From: a virus
DNA: 33,078 nt
Reading direction: 5' to 3' (one strand)
Virus record (IMG/VR): IMGVR_UViG_3300042090_002088
Coordinates: 1 to 33,078 of that record
In this document: positions 8,215 to 15,562 of the stretch, in pieces
Layout: each line of letters begins with the position of its first letter
Position numbering within the stretch: position 1 is the stretch's first letter
Translations under genes and position numbers: made by a program
Notes under the pieces: generated by a model
Databases searched by the model: none
What the model was told of the DNA's origin: nothing
Seen by the model: the letters and a program-made list of their open reading frames with translations, nothing else

Positions 8215-9129
8215 TTACGACGTCGGGAAGGATCCCCAGATGGATCTCCAGTTATAGTACCCGAAACTATACCTTTCATACCCCTTCACGAGTAAGTTGT
8301 CAGTGACGAAGTCGACCTGCATGTCGGTTTCGAACTTGATGCGCTCCATGTACGACAGGCCGTCGATGTTCGTCAGCAGGAACCACGCGAACTGCGACGT
8401 CAGGAAGTCGTTGACCATGTAGCCCTCGGGCAGTCCGCCCGCGGTGGTCAGGATCGCGTTGACGTCGTTGTCCGCGGTGCCGGCGCGCAGCTCGGTCTTC
8501 GTCAGCCGGATGGCGACGGGTTCCAGCTGCGGGGGCACGACGAGCTTGCGGGCGCGCGCGAACACCTTCAGGCCGGCCTGATCCTTGAAGTTCACGCGCA
8601 CGGCGATCATGCCGTTGAGCAGCGTGGCCTCGTTGAGGTCGACCGCAGTCGTCGGGATGTTCGCGACGGTGCCGCCGTCGATCGGATGGTTGCTCGCGCA
8701 CAGCGCGACGCCGTCGGCGCCAACCGCCGAGTTGTACGTCGTCGCCGTGTTCAGGATGTTCGCGCCGTAGATCTCCTTGGCCTGCTGGAAGCTCTCGATG
8801 AGGCCGAGGTTCGACGGGTGGAACTGCGTCTTGTAGAGGTTGTCGTCGATCGCCTTGCGCGTGATCGCGTAGCCCAGAGCGATTTCGAGGTGCTCCTGCG
8901 CGTACACGTAGCGCTCGCCGGCGCCGTTGTCGAACTGCGTCTGGCCGCCCTCGGTCTTGAGCTGGGCGAGACCGAGGTACCGCATTTCTGCGGTGCGCTC
9001 CAGCGCGAGCTTGGAGTCGTGTTTCGTGAAGATCTTGTCGTACTGCGACGGGATCATCTCGTACTTGCCCTCGACCCCGCGCAGGCCCGGCAGGAGGAGG
9101 TCCTTGATTGCCGAAAGATTGACAGCCAT
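8215..9129 (-). CDS. Major capsid protein
   Basis: A 304-residue protein; ATG 9129 is preceded by AGGAGT at 7 bases. It would form the icosahedral shell. The order of segments matches capsid proteins of the HK97-fold type seen in many environmental phages: an N-terminal helix, MRYLGLAQLKTEGG near residue 50, YVYAQEHLEIALGYAITRKA near residues 75-95, the ALCASNHPIDGG stretch near residue 143, FARARKLVVPPQLEP near residue 190, GLPEGYMVNDFL, and the end segment YSFGYYNWRSIWGS. The gene lies directly after a probable decoration protein and downstream of a scaffold candidate, which is the usual order. A promoter-like site and structured leader precede this gene pair. The protein has no long N-terminal delta domain, consistent with a separate scaffold. 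Confidence 0.85.
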   Translation of the reverse strand: MAVNLSAIKDLLLPGLRGVEGKYEMIPSQYDKIFTKHDSKLALERTAEMRYLGLAQLKTEGGQTQFDNGAGERYVYAQEHLEIALGYAITRKAIDDNLYKTQFHPSNLGLIESFQQAKEIYGANILNTATTYNSAVGADGVALCASNHPIDGGTVANIPTTAVDLNEATLLNGMIAVRVNFKDQAGLKVFARARKLVVPPQLEPVAIRLTKTELRAGTADNDVNAILTTAGGLPEGYMVNDFLTSQFAWFLLTNIDGLSYMERIKFETDMQVDFVTDNLLVKGYERYSFGYYNWRSIWGSFPTS

Positions 9130-9144
9130 GGTTGCCTACTCCTG

Positions 9145-9759
9145 TTAGATCGTCGCCGTCAGAGACTTGGTCTCGACGTTGTTGAAGGCCACGGTACCGA
9201 TGGCGTACGCGCCCTGCGTGGTGCCGTTGGCACCCGGCGGCCACGTGAGCAGGCCGGTGAGGCGGAACGCAAGGGTCGCCGTGACGGCGCCCGAGCTGGT
9301 CACGACGTACGCGCCGCTCAGGCCGTTCGCCGCCGTGCCCGTGCCCGAGTTGTACGCGTAGTTCGCACCGATGCCGGCCTGCGAGAACCCCGTGTACGTG
9401 GCGAACGCCGTGGCGTCCGACTGCACGCTGAACTGCGCGAGGGGATCGTTGACGACGTACGCCGTCGCGAAGTTCGACGACGCGACGTCGCTGCCCGGCC
9501 AGTAGTTGCCCCACAGCGTGCGCTTCTGCGAAACGCTCGGGTACTTGCAGCCGTAGAAGATGCCGGCGAGGATCTGCGTGGTTGACTGCGTGGTCTGCGC
9601 GATCGGCGCCACGGTGCCGTCGGCCTGACGGACCACGGGGTCGCCGTAGTACGTCGCGGCGGCGTTGTAGTCCATCGCCATTTCCAGCTGCTCGTAGGTC
9701 GGCGAGCTGCCGGTGCCCTGAGCCTGCCGGAACCCGAACGGGGTATTGGTATTCGCCAT
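9145..9759 (-). CDS. Probable capsid decoration or minor head protein
   Basis: A 204-residue protein; ATG 9759 is preceded by GGAGAG. The N-terminus MANTNTPFGFRQAQGTGSS, then YYGDPVVRQADGTVAPI and LAGIFYGCKYPS, is a pattern I know from genes next to the major capsid gene in many phages. There it is usually labelled structural or hypothetical. The chain is beta-rich and neutral, compatible with a head-decoration protein that stabilises the shell. It is the first gene after the terminator/promoter/leader block at 9813-9926 and sits 15 bases upstream of the capsid gene, so both should be strongly co-expressed late. Confidence 0.65.
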   Translation of the reverse strand: MANTNTPFGFRQAQGTGSSPTYEQLEMAMDYNAAATYYGDPVVRQADGTVAPIAQTTQSTTQILAGIFYGCKYPSVSQKRTLWGNYWPGSDVASSNFATAYVVNDPLAQFSVQSDATAFATYTGFSQAGIGANYAYNSGTGTAANGLSGAYVVTSSGAVTATLAFRLTGLLTWPPGANGTTQGAYAIGTVAFNNVETKSLTATI

Positions 9760-9812
9760 GACGTCTCTCCGTGGCGGAGGTCGTCATCGCGCGCCGGGGC
9801 GACTTGGACCGG

Positions 9813-9843
9813 GGTGTGTTCTTCTGCCCCACACCGGGTGGGG
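9813..9843 (-). promoter_or_regulatory. Two mutually exclusive hairpins in the capsid leader
   Basis: In the minus-strand RNA, CCCCAC (9843-9838) can pair with GTGGGG (9832-9827). Alternatively GGTGTG (9835-9830) can pair with CACACC (9818-9813). The two stems use the same middle bases, so only one can form at a time. They lie near the predicted 5' end of the capsid-module transcript, about 55-85 bases before the first start codon. Confidence 0.4.
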
Positions 9844-9852
9844 CGCGCGAGG

Positions 9853-9882
9853 ATCATGCCGACGCCGCGCGCCCGGAGTCAA
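9853..9882 (-). promoter_or_regulatory. Sigma-70-like promoter for the capsid pair
   Basis: The minus strand reads TTGACT (9882-9877), 18 bases, then CATGAT (9858-9853), matching 5 of 6 and 4 of 6 consensus bases. It follows the strong terminator at 9901-9926 and precedes the decoration and capsid genes, where an independent promoter is needed. The predicted start is near 9846. Confidence 0.5.
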
Positions 9883-9900
9883 CATCGCGTTTTTATAGGC

Positions 9901-9926
9901 AAAAAAATCCCCCGACTAGCGGGGGA
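9901..9926 (-). terminator. Rho-independent terminator
   Basis: On the minus strand a perfect 7-base-pair stem TCCCCCG / CGGGGGA with loop CTAGT is followed directly by seven T. It closes the transcription unit of the upstream head-assembly genes and separates it from the capsid pair. Confidence 0.9.
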
Positions 9927-9971
9927 CAAGAGAGCGGCGGTTGGGGGATGGGATGCCGCTCTGGGGTGCTG

Positions 9972-10610
9972 TCACTTCGCCGGGATCGGGATGGCTTCAA
10001 ATTGGCGCGCGACCTTGGCGAGCGGGTTGCCCTTGTTGTCGCGCGCGAACTGGCCCTGCGGCGCCGCGCTCAACTGCTCTTCCTTGCCGCGTACCTGCGC
10101 GCTCGCCTTCTTGGCCTCGATGGCTTTCGCGCGCTCCGTGATCGACTGCGGGCGCTCCATGAGCACCATGCCCTTGCGCTCGATGGTCGCCGACGTCGTG
10201 TTGTGCGGCATCATGTGCGGATGCCGGGCCGCGGGCACCGCAGTCCAGCCCGTGCGCGCCACCGCGACTTCGTATGCCGGGTCTTCCTTGTTGAGCAGTA
10301 GGCGGCGCTTCCACTCATAGCTCCATCCTTCGGGGATGTCCGCGGGATCGATGAAGAACTCATCGGTGCCCTCGTCCATGTCGCCCATGTGCCCCAAGAT
10401 CTCCGCGGCACGCGCATCGGCGGCCTCGCGCGGCGACAGACCACGCGGATCGCCGCGCATGTCGCCGCGCGGATCGCCGCGCGTGTCGGCTGGCGGCGGC
10501 GGCGGAGCAGCAGCTGCGGCTTCCGCGGCCTCGACGGCCTGTACGGCGGCGAGCAGCTTGTTGCGCTTTGGGCGCACCCGACTGATCTTCGGCTTGATGT
10601 CTTCAGCCAT
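9972..10610 (-). CDS. Conserved phage protein upstream of the capsid genes
   Basis: A 212-residue protein; ATG 10610 has AGGAG 7 bases upstream, inside the end of the previous gene. The N-terminal third is basic, then Ala/Pro-rich, with three tandem RGD-type tetrapeptides. The recognisable core is IPEGWSYEWKRRLLLNKEDP near residue 90, followed by VARTGWTAVPAARHPHMMP and KGMVLMERPQ, then a charged helix. I know this core from many tailed phages just upstream of the capsid gene. Its function is not established; a role in head assembly is inferred from position only. The terminator 9901-9926 follows. Confidence 0.7.
   Translation of the reverse strand: MAEDIKPKISRVRPKRNKLLAAVQAVEAAEAAAAAPPPPPADTRGDPRGDMRGDPRGLSPREAADARAAEILGHMGDMDEGTDEFFIDPADIPEGWSYEWKRRLLLNKEDPAYEVAVARTGWTAVPAARHPHMMPHNTTSATIERKGMVLMERPQSITERAKAIEAKKASAQVRGKEEQLSAAPQGQFARDNKGNPLAKVARQFEAIPIPAK
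10445..10492 (-). repeat. Four 12-bp tandem repeats encoding RGD tetrapeptides
   Basis: Consecutive 12-base units (10445-10456, 10457-10468, 10469-10480 and a decayed unit to 10492) encode the repeated RGDP, RGDM and RGDP tetrapeptides in the N-terminal linker of the gene. It is a short in-frame minisatellite, probably disordered in the protein. Confidence 0.75.
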
Positions 10611-10620
10611 CGGCGTGCTC

Positions 10621-11529
10621 CTAGTTGAGGCGGCCCTGCTTCTGCAGGTCCATCTTGTTTCTCGCGTACTCCTCGTCGGTGAGCCCGCTGGCCTTCGCGG
10701 CCTCGCGTTCCGCCGACGTGAGGCGCACGACCGTCGGTCGGCTCCCCGTGCCCGTACCGCTGCGCGTTACCGGCGCGGCAGGCGGCTGCGCGCCGCGGCC
10801 GCCCGTGGCCTCAGCGGCCGCGGTGAGCGGCTTCTCGCCGGGCAGTTCGCCGTCGACGGGCGCCTTGGCGACCGCCGCGCCAACGCCGAGCACCTTCTCG
10901 ACTTCGGCGAAGTACTCGTCGCTGTCAGGTTTGAAGTCACGGGACACCGTGAGGTTGTGCGCGGCGACCATCTGCGCGTACTTCTTGGGATCGCTGGTGA
11001 ACTCGGGATGCGCGCGCACCCAGTCGGCGCTGCGCGGCGTCAGCTGCTTGGCGAGCGCCTCGACGGGATCGGCGGGGCGCACGGGGGCGACGGCGGCCTT
11101 GGGCTTCGGCGCGGCCTCAAGGGATGCCTTGCCCTGCTCCAGCTGCACACGATGGTTCTCGTTGCGCGCAATTTGCGTCTGGATCTCGGCGACCTGTTCC
11201 CAGTCGCCGGCCGCCGCGGCCGCCGCGTAGTTCGCCTTCAGGGTCTCCGCGTTGGCCGTCACGGTGTCGAGAGCACCCGTGATCTGCGCGAGCTGCGAGT
11301 CCATGGTCTCGCCGCGTGCCGCGGCTTCGCGGGCCGCGCTCTCGTTGGCGCGCGTCTCCGCGGCCACACGGGCCTCGCGCTCGGCCGCGAGTTCGCGCTG
11401 CAGCTTGGCGATGCCCTCGTCGGGCGTGACGACTGCGGGATTCTCGGCGGCCGCAGCAGGAGCGGCGCCGTCCTCGGCGACCACGACGACGACGTCGGCA
11501 ACCTTCTCGTCCCTCTCTGGATCCGGCAT
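10621..11529 (-). CDS. Probable capsid scaffolding protein
   Basis: A 302-residue protein; ATG 11529 follows AGGAG by about 7 bases. After an acidic, Ala-rich N-terminus, residues about 38-145 form a long Ala/Glu/Arg heptad-like coiled coil (KLQRELAAEREARVAAETRA and on to QIARNENHRVQLEQGKAS). Then comes a Pro/Ala linker and a more globular segment containing WVRAHPEFTSDPKKYAQMVA. The basic C-terminus ends in LTDEEYARNKMDLQKQGRLN, a helical tail of the kind that contacts the capsid protein in known scaffolds. The order after the portal and before the capsid gene is where scaffolding genes sit. There is no sequence motif that proves the role. Confidence 0.6.
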   Translation of the reverse strand: MPDPERDEKVADVVVVVAEDGAAPAAAAENPAVVTPDEGIAKLQRELAAEREARVAAETRANESAAREAAARGETMDSQLAQITGALDTVTANAETLKANYAAAAAAGDWEQVAEIQTQIARNENHRVQLEQGKASLEAAPKPKAAVAPVRPADPVEALAKQLTPRSADWVRAHPEFTSDPKKYAQMVAAHNLTVSRDFKPDSDEYFAEVEKVLGVGAAVAKAPVDGELPGEKPLTAAAEATGGRGAQPPAAPVTRSGTGTGSRPTVVRLTSAEREAAKASGLTDEEYARNKMDLQKQGRLN

Positions 11530-11539
11530 TGTTCAGCTC

Positions 11540-11932
11540 CTAGTAGACGGTATCGGGGTGCTCGGTGCGTCCGCGCACGAGATTGTCGTCAATCACGCGA
11601 CACATGACTTTGTTGACGGTGATCGGCCACGCATCGGTCGGCCTGAAGATCACCCAATCGCCGACGGCGAGCTTGCGCTTTACGCCGCGAAACCACTTTC
11701 CAGACGGGTCCTCGCCGGCATCGTTGCCCATGGCGATGATGAGGCCGACCTTGGATTGGTGCTGGTCTTCCTCGGCGAACTGCACGGCGATGCCGCCCGC
11801 CGTGTACTCGGGGCGCGTGTAGACGGCGATGAGAATCTGGTTGTTGAAGATCTCGACGCCGCTTAAATCGCCGAGGCGGTCCAGCAGGGCTGCGCGCGGC
11901 TCGACGTCGTGACGCATGGCAACGTGCGGCAT
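11540..11932 (-). CDS. GroES-like co-chaperonin
   Basis: A 130-residue protein; ATG 11932 lies three bases after the stop of the previous gene. The sequence follows the GroES beta-barrel plan: NNQILIAVYTRPEYTAGGIAV (first strand and mobile-loop region with T-x-G-G-I), then SKVGLIIAMGND (the G-x-V strand), LAVGDWVIFRPTD (the V-G-D-x-V strand) and CRVIDDNLVRG at the end (the I-x-D-x-x-I strand). An extra 25-residue N-terminal segment is present. Phage GroES homologues such as T4 gp31 assist the host GroEL in folding the capsid protein, and the position between portal and capsid genes fits. The similarity is judged by eye; the fold could be tested by structure prediction. Confidence 0.6.
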   Translation of the reverse strand: MPHVAMRHDVEPRAALLDRLGDLSGVEIFNNQILIAVYTRPEYTAGGIAVQFAEEDQHQSKVGLIIAMGNDAGEDPSGKWFRGVKRKLAVGDWVIFRPTDAWPITVNKVMCRVIDDNLVRGRTEHPDTVY

Positions 11933-11935
11933 CTC

Positions 11936-12151
11936 TCAGGTTCCTTTTTGCGGGTTTTGGACTTCGCGCTCGGCGGCCGGCATGAAGTCGGCGAGCACTT
12001 GCTGGTAGGCGTAGAGGCGCCCCACTTTTTCCTTGTAGGCGTCCAGCAAATTGATGGCGACGCCGAGTTCCAGTGCCTCGCGCTCGCGATCCGCGGCTTC
12101 CTTGATGCGCGCAGCCAGCTCGCGCGCGAATGCCGTACTGAAGCTGTCCAT
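11936..12151 (-). CDS. Small helical phage protein
   Basis: A 71-residue protein from ATG 12151, preceded by GGGGA. It is almost entirely helical, with charged heptads (FARELAARIKEAADREREAL, then LLDAYKEKVGRLYAYQQVL). Proteins of this size and style between portal and capsid genes are common in environmental phages, without a known function. It is closely coupled to the GroES-like gene (3-base gap). Confidence 0.65.
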   Translation of the reverse strand: MDSFSTAFARELAARIKEAADREREALELGVAINLLDAYKEKVGRLYAYQQVLADFMPAAEREVQNPQKGT

Positions 12152-12171
12152 CCGGTCCCCATAATGACCAA

Positions 12172-12197
12172 GGGCGCCCCGGTTACCCGAGGCGCCC
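12172..12197 (-). terminator. Strong hairpin, possible terminator or attenuator
   Basis: An 11-base-pair stem, GGGCGCCTCGG with CCGGGGCGCCC (one T-G pair), around a GTAA tetraloop in the minus-strand RNA. It lies between the 476-residue gene and the small helical gene. Only TTGG follows, so it lacks a proper T run. It may be a weak terminator or a block to RNA decay. Confidence 0.5.
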
Positions 12198-12230
12198 CTA
12201 GTATGCCAACAGAAGGGCGGTTACGCCACT

Positions 12231-13661
12231 TTAGGCCGTACGCGCCTTGTCGCCGTACTCCTTGGCCTTCTGGAGGCGCCCCAAGCCGCCGCCGCTGGCG
12301 TGCGTCATGGCGGGCGCGTGGCTACCCGGTCCCTGCGCGGTCTTGCGGTCGAAACCGAGGCCGTGCGCGACGCGGCCACCGGTCTTGCGCGCCATGGGCG
12401 GCGCGCCGGGCGGGAGGACTCCCTGCGGGGGCATGGGCGGCGGCATGCCCTGATGCAGCCCCGCGGCGCCCGGAGGACCCGGAGGCGCCCCCGGCGCGCC
12501 GCCCGGCACGGGGACGGGCACCGGTGTCGGCTTTGGCGCGCCGATGATGATGTTGATGTTCGTCTTGCCCTTCGCGCGGCCGCCGGTGGCGCGCGCCTCG
12601 CGACCGCCTGTCGGCCGCGTGCCGTCGAGGTCACTGATGTTGATGGCGCCGCCGCGCTTCTTCTGCGCCGGCGGATCGCCGCCTGCCATGCGCGTGATGC
12701 GCGCCTGACGCGCCGCGGCGCCGACGCCCTCGTTGGGCTGCTCGGGGTTGTGCTGGCCGACGTGCACGCCCTGCTTACGCGCCGCCGTGTCGGTGATCGC
12801 CGCGCCGCCGATGGCGTGGCGGCCGCGCAGCACGCTGTGAATGCGCGCGGCCTCGCGGGCGCCAATGCGACGCCCGCTGCGATTGCTCGCCGTGATCGCC
12901 TTGTTGACGGCGACCTCCGAATAGCCGGGCGTGTGGCCGCCGGGCGCCTGCGTCGACGTCTTGTTGGCTGTCTCGCTGTTGTGCGGGCTGCCGTAGTCGT
13001 CCTCGGGCGGCGCGTTCGTCGTGCCGCCCGCCGCGCGCTCGCGCCGCGTGCCGCCGCCGTCGGTGTCGGCGTCGTAGACCGGCCGCTTGGCGCTCGGGCC
13101 ACCCGCGGCGCCGCCGCCGGCCTTCGCGCGTCGCGCCTTGTCGGCGGCGGCCTTCGCGTACATCTTGGCCTGCGTGTCGTGCGAGTTCAGCGGGTCGACG
13201 CCGACGCGCTGCGCGCTCTTCATGGCGCGCTTCACCATGGGCACGTCGACGGGACCGCCGCTGTACTTCTTCGGCTTGCCGCCGTCCTTGAAGCCGCCGA
13301 CGTGCTTGCTGCCCACGCGCTCGCGATTGATCTCGCGGACGTCGCGGTTCTCCAGCTTGTCGACGACGCCGCCGTCGGCATACGCGGGCTTCTTCGCGCG
13401 GCTCTCCGCGCCGAAGCCGCCCTTGGCGCGCTGCGCCTTGTCGGCGCGCGGCAGCGTGGCGTGGCCCTCGTTGGCGAACACCTTGCCGCCGCGCCGATAC
13501 TGGCGCCGACTGACCGGACGCAGCCCGGTCTTCACGTCGGCGTCGAGGGCGTCGGGCGGCTCGTACCCGCTGGCGTCCACGCGGATCTTGGGATCCGTGC
13601 GCACGAGGCGCGAGATCTTGGATTTCATCGCGCTGCGCGCGGCTTTAGAGGCCTCAGACAT
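12231..13661 (-). CDS. Basic Gly/Pro-rich phage protein, probably disordered
   Basis: A 476-residue protein; ATG 13661 follows GGAGAA. It is dominated by Lys, Arg, Gly, Ala and Pro and is probably largely unfolded. Regions in order: a basic N-terminus (SKISRLVRTDPKIRV); Gly-Gly-Lys segments (RRGGKVFANEG, VGGFKDGGKPKKYSGG); a more structured stretch containing YSEVAVNKAITASNRSG; the segment ATGGRAKGKTNINIIIGAP; a Pro-rich run (PGGAPGAPPGPPG); and a C-terminus with ASGGGLGRLQKAKEYG. I know the TNINIIIG plus poly-Pro plus GRLxKxxxYG combination from other environmental podovirus-like genomes next to the portal, with no function assigned. It may be an internal head protein that touches DNA (inference). 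The 108 bases before its start hold no clear promoter. Confidence 0.7.
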   Translation of the reverse strand: MSEASKAARSAMKSKISRLVRTDPKIRVDASGYEPPDALDADVKTGLRPVSRRQYRRGGKVFANEGHATLPRADKAQRAKGGFGAESRAKKPAYADGGVVDKLENRDVREINRERVGSKHVGGFKDGGKPKKYSGGPVDVPMVKRAMKSAQRVGVDPLNSHDTQAKMYAKAAADKARRAKAGGGAAGGPSAKRPVYDADTDGGGTRRERAAGGTTNAPPEDDYGSPHNSETANKTSTQAPGGHTPGYSEVAVNKAITASNRSGRRIGAREAARIHSVLRGRHAIGGAAITDTAARKQGVHVGQHNPEQPNEGVGAAARQARITRMAGGDPPAQKKRGGAINISDLDGTRPTGGREARATGGRAKGKTNINIIIGAPKPTPVPVPVPGGAPGAPPGPPGAAGLHQGMPPPMPPQGVLPPGAPPMARKTGGRVAHGLGFDRKTAQGPGSHAPAMTHASGGGLGRLQKAKEYGDKARTA

Positions 13662-13769
13662 GGTGTTCTCCGCTGAGAAGCGATGGCGCCGCGCGCCGTT
13701 ATCCGCGCCCAGCGTGCCGCAGACCCCCGGGTTTCGCAACACGAACCCGTATTCGGTTGATTCCGCCGC

Positions 13770-15554
13770 CTAGAGGACGCCCACGCGCTTGGCGAGAGCG
13801 ATGGCGTCCTCGACGGCGGCGACCGGCTTGCGCGCGGCCGGCGCGGCGTCGGGGCCCTCGCGATGCAGGATGTGCGCCTGCGCGCGGTCGTCCTGCTCGG
13901 GGAACGCCATGGAGTCGTTGGGGTCGTCCTCGCTGACATCGTCGACGGCGCCGCCCGACGCGCGCCGCTTGCGGAACGCCATGGGCTGCGGAGCGACGTA
14001 CGCGCGGCCGCGCGCGGCTTCCTGCTCGTGCGGCGGATCGATCTCGTACTCGCCGCCGTGCGCCTGCGCGTGGGCGACGTGGGCGTCGCTCACGTGATGC
14101 GTGAACTGCGAGTCGTGCAGCGCGCCGCTCGTCGACGTCGTCGGCGTCGTCATGAGGATGGCGCCCGCATTCTTGCCGTTGCGCGTCTGGAAGCGCTGCG
14201 CGGGCAGGAAGTCGTCGTCCTTGAAACGCGAGTCCGTGGGGATCATGTGCGGACTGCCGTCGTCGTTGTGGCCGACCTGCACGAGGCGCGGATGCAGGAT
14301 GTGCTGCTTCTGGTAATCGTAGCGCCGGCCATTCAGCGTGACGTGCCCGTAATGCGCGAGATCGGGCGTCGTCGGCACGTGGCGGCCGTCCGCGGTGACG
14401 CCGACGTGCGCCTCTGGCGCCTCGCCGGGCGCCACGGGACGCGGTGCGCTCCAGTACTTGGCGTGGCCGATGGCGGCCTGCATGCGGGCGTCGAGCGGCG
14501 AGCCGCGATGCACGTCGGTGACGAGGTACGAATTCTTCGGCGGCGTCTTGTGGCCGCGCTCGTTGACGAAGTCCTTGCCGTGCGTGTTCGCCGCGAGCAC
14601 GGTGTTCTGCACGCGCTGCGAGTCGCGGCTCACGTTCTCCGCGATCTCAGCGCCACGCTTGACCTTGGGGCCGACGTTGGAATGCGTGACGTAGTAGCCG
14701 TTCTCGGGGTCGTGCAGCTCACCGGTCTTGCCGTACGAGTTCGCGACGATCGGCGGCAAGCCGATGGCGGCGCGCTGTCGATTGAGGCCGGCGATGACGT
14801 GACGCGACGACCTGTCGGTCTCGTCGACGACGTTCGGTCGGAACAGCGTGCGCTTGTTCTTGCGATCGGCTTGCGCGGCAACCTTGCGCAGGCTGCCGGT
14901 GTGCGCGAGGATCCAGTCGCGTGTCATCGCGGGATCCGCCTTGGCCTGCTCATGGCAGGCGCGACGCACGGCGGCGTTCACGTACTGCGACTCCGCGTTG
15001 GGCGCGAAGCACGTGCCCTTGCTGGTGTCGACGACGCCCGACGCGCTCACGCCGCCCGAGCACCCCGTCGTCTGGCCGGGGCACGTGTTGAGGATGTGGT
15101 GGCGCTCGTGGTCGCCGTACCCCGAGGTGTACAGCGCGTGGCCGGCGACGCCCTTCGACGCGAAGGCGACGTACGAGCGCCCGCGGTCGTCGTGCTCGTG
15201 ATGCACGGTGTCGAGCTTCTCGCTCTTGTCGAGCGTGCCCGCGCCCTTGCTGATGTGCTGGGCGGCGCGCAGGCGCTCCGTAGCAACAGCCTCGTCGGCG
15301 AGCTGCGCGCCGAGCGGCTTGGCGAAGTGCTCCTTGAGCACGCCGGCGTGCACATCGGCGATCTGCGCTACGTTCAGCGGATCGCGTGGCTCGGCGCCGT
15401 ACACGGCGGCGCGCGCCGCGTTGATCTCGCGCATGCCGGCCGCGCGTGCCGTGCCCTCCCACATGTGCCGGGGCACGACGATGCCCTTGACGCCGCCCGG
15501 GCCGGGAGCGCGAAAGAGGATGCGCTTGGGATTCGCCGTGTTCTCGTAGCTCAT
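13770..15554 (-). CDS. Large unknown phage protein with His/Cys-rich core
   Basis: A protein of about 594 residues from ATG 15554. A GTG four codons earlier overlaps the previous stop and is an alternative. The recognisable core spans residues about 130-400 and is rich in His, Cys and Gly: GHALYTSGYGDHERHHILN, CPGQTTGCSGG, KGTCFAPNAESQYVNAA, RRACHEQAK, then PPIVANSYGKTGELHDPENG, PPKNSYLVTDVHRGSP and AKYWSAPRP. The C-terminal part contains YDYQKQHILHPRLVQVG, ILMTTPTTSTSG and GEYEIDPPHEQEAARG. The CP-x-x-x-x-GC element followed by more cysteines faintly recalls the mycobacteriophage gp88 family, but I am not confident. The clustered His and Cys suggest metal binding, possibly an enzyme domain of the polyvalent type. 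The gene follows the polyvalent-protein gene at once and is likely delivered or assembled with it. Confidence 0.65.
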   Translation of the reverse strand: MSYENTANPKRILFRAPGPGGVKGIVVPRHMWEGTARAAGMREINAARAAVYGAEPRDPLNVAQIADVHAGVLKEHFAKPLGAQLADEAVATERLRAAQHISKGAGTLDKSEKLDTVHHEHDDRGRSYVAFASKGVAGHALYTSGYGDHERHHILNTCPGQTTGCSGGVSASGVVDTSKGTCFAPNAESQYVNAAVRRACHEQAKADPAMTRDWILAHTGSLRKVAAQADRKNKRTLFRPNVVDETDRSSRHVIAGLNRQRAAIGLPPIVANSYGKTGELHDPENGYYVTHSNVGPKVKRGAEIAENVSRDSQRVQNTVLAANTHGKDFVNERGHKTPPKNSYLVTDVHRGSPLDARMQAAIGHAKYWSAPRPVAPGEAPEAHVGVTADGRHVPTTPDLAHYGHVTLNGRRYDYQKQHILHPRLVQVGHNDDGSPHMIPTDSRFKDDDFLPAQRFQTRNGKNAGAILMTTPTTSTSGALHDSQFTHHVSDAHVAHAQAHGGEYEIDPPHEQEAARGRAYVAPQPMAFRKRRASGGAVDDVSEDDPNDSMAFPEQDDRAQAHILHREGPDAAPAARKPVAAVEDAIALAKRVGVL

Positions 15555-15562
15555 CGCAGGAC

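Noticed and set aside
8300-9832. 510-codon minus-strand frame across the capsid and decoration genes
   Set aside because: The other frame carries recognisable capsid sequence. This one is arginine-rich and crosses the gene border without sense.
10445-10492. RGD repeats as a cell-adhesion signal
   Set aside because: RGD has that meaning for animal integrins; here it most likely results from a 12-bp minisatellite in a disordered linker.
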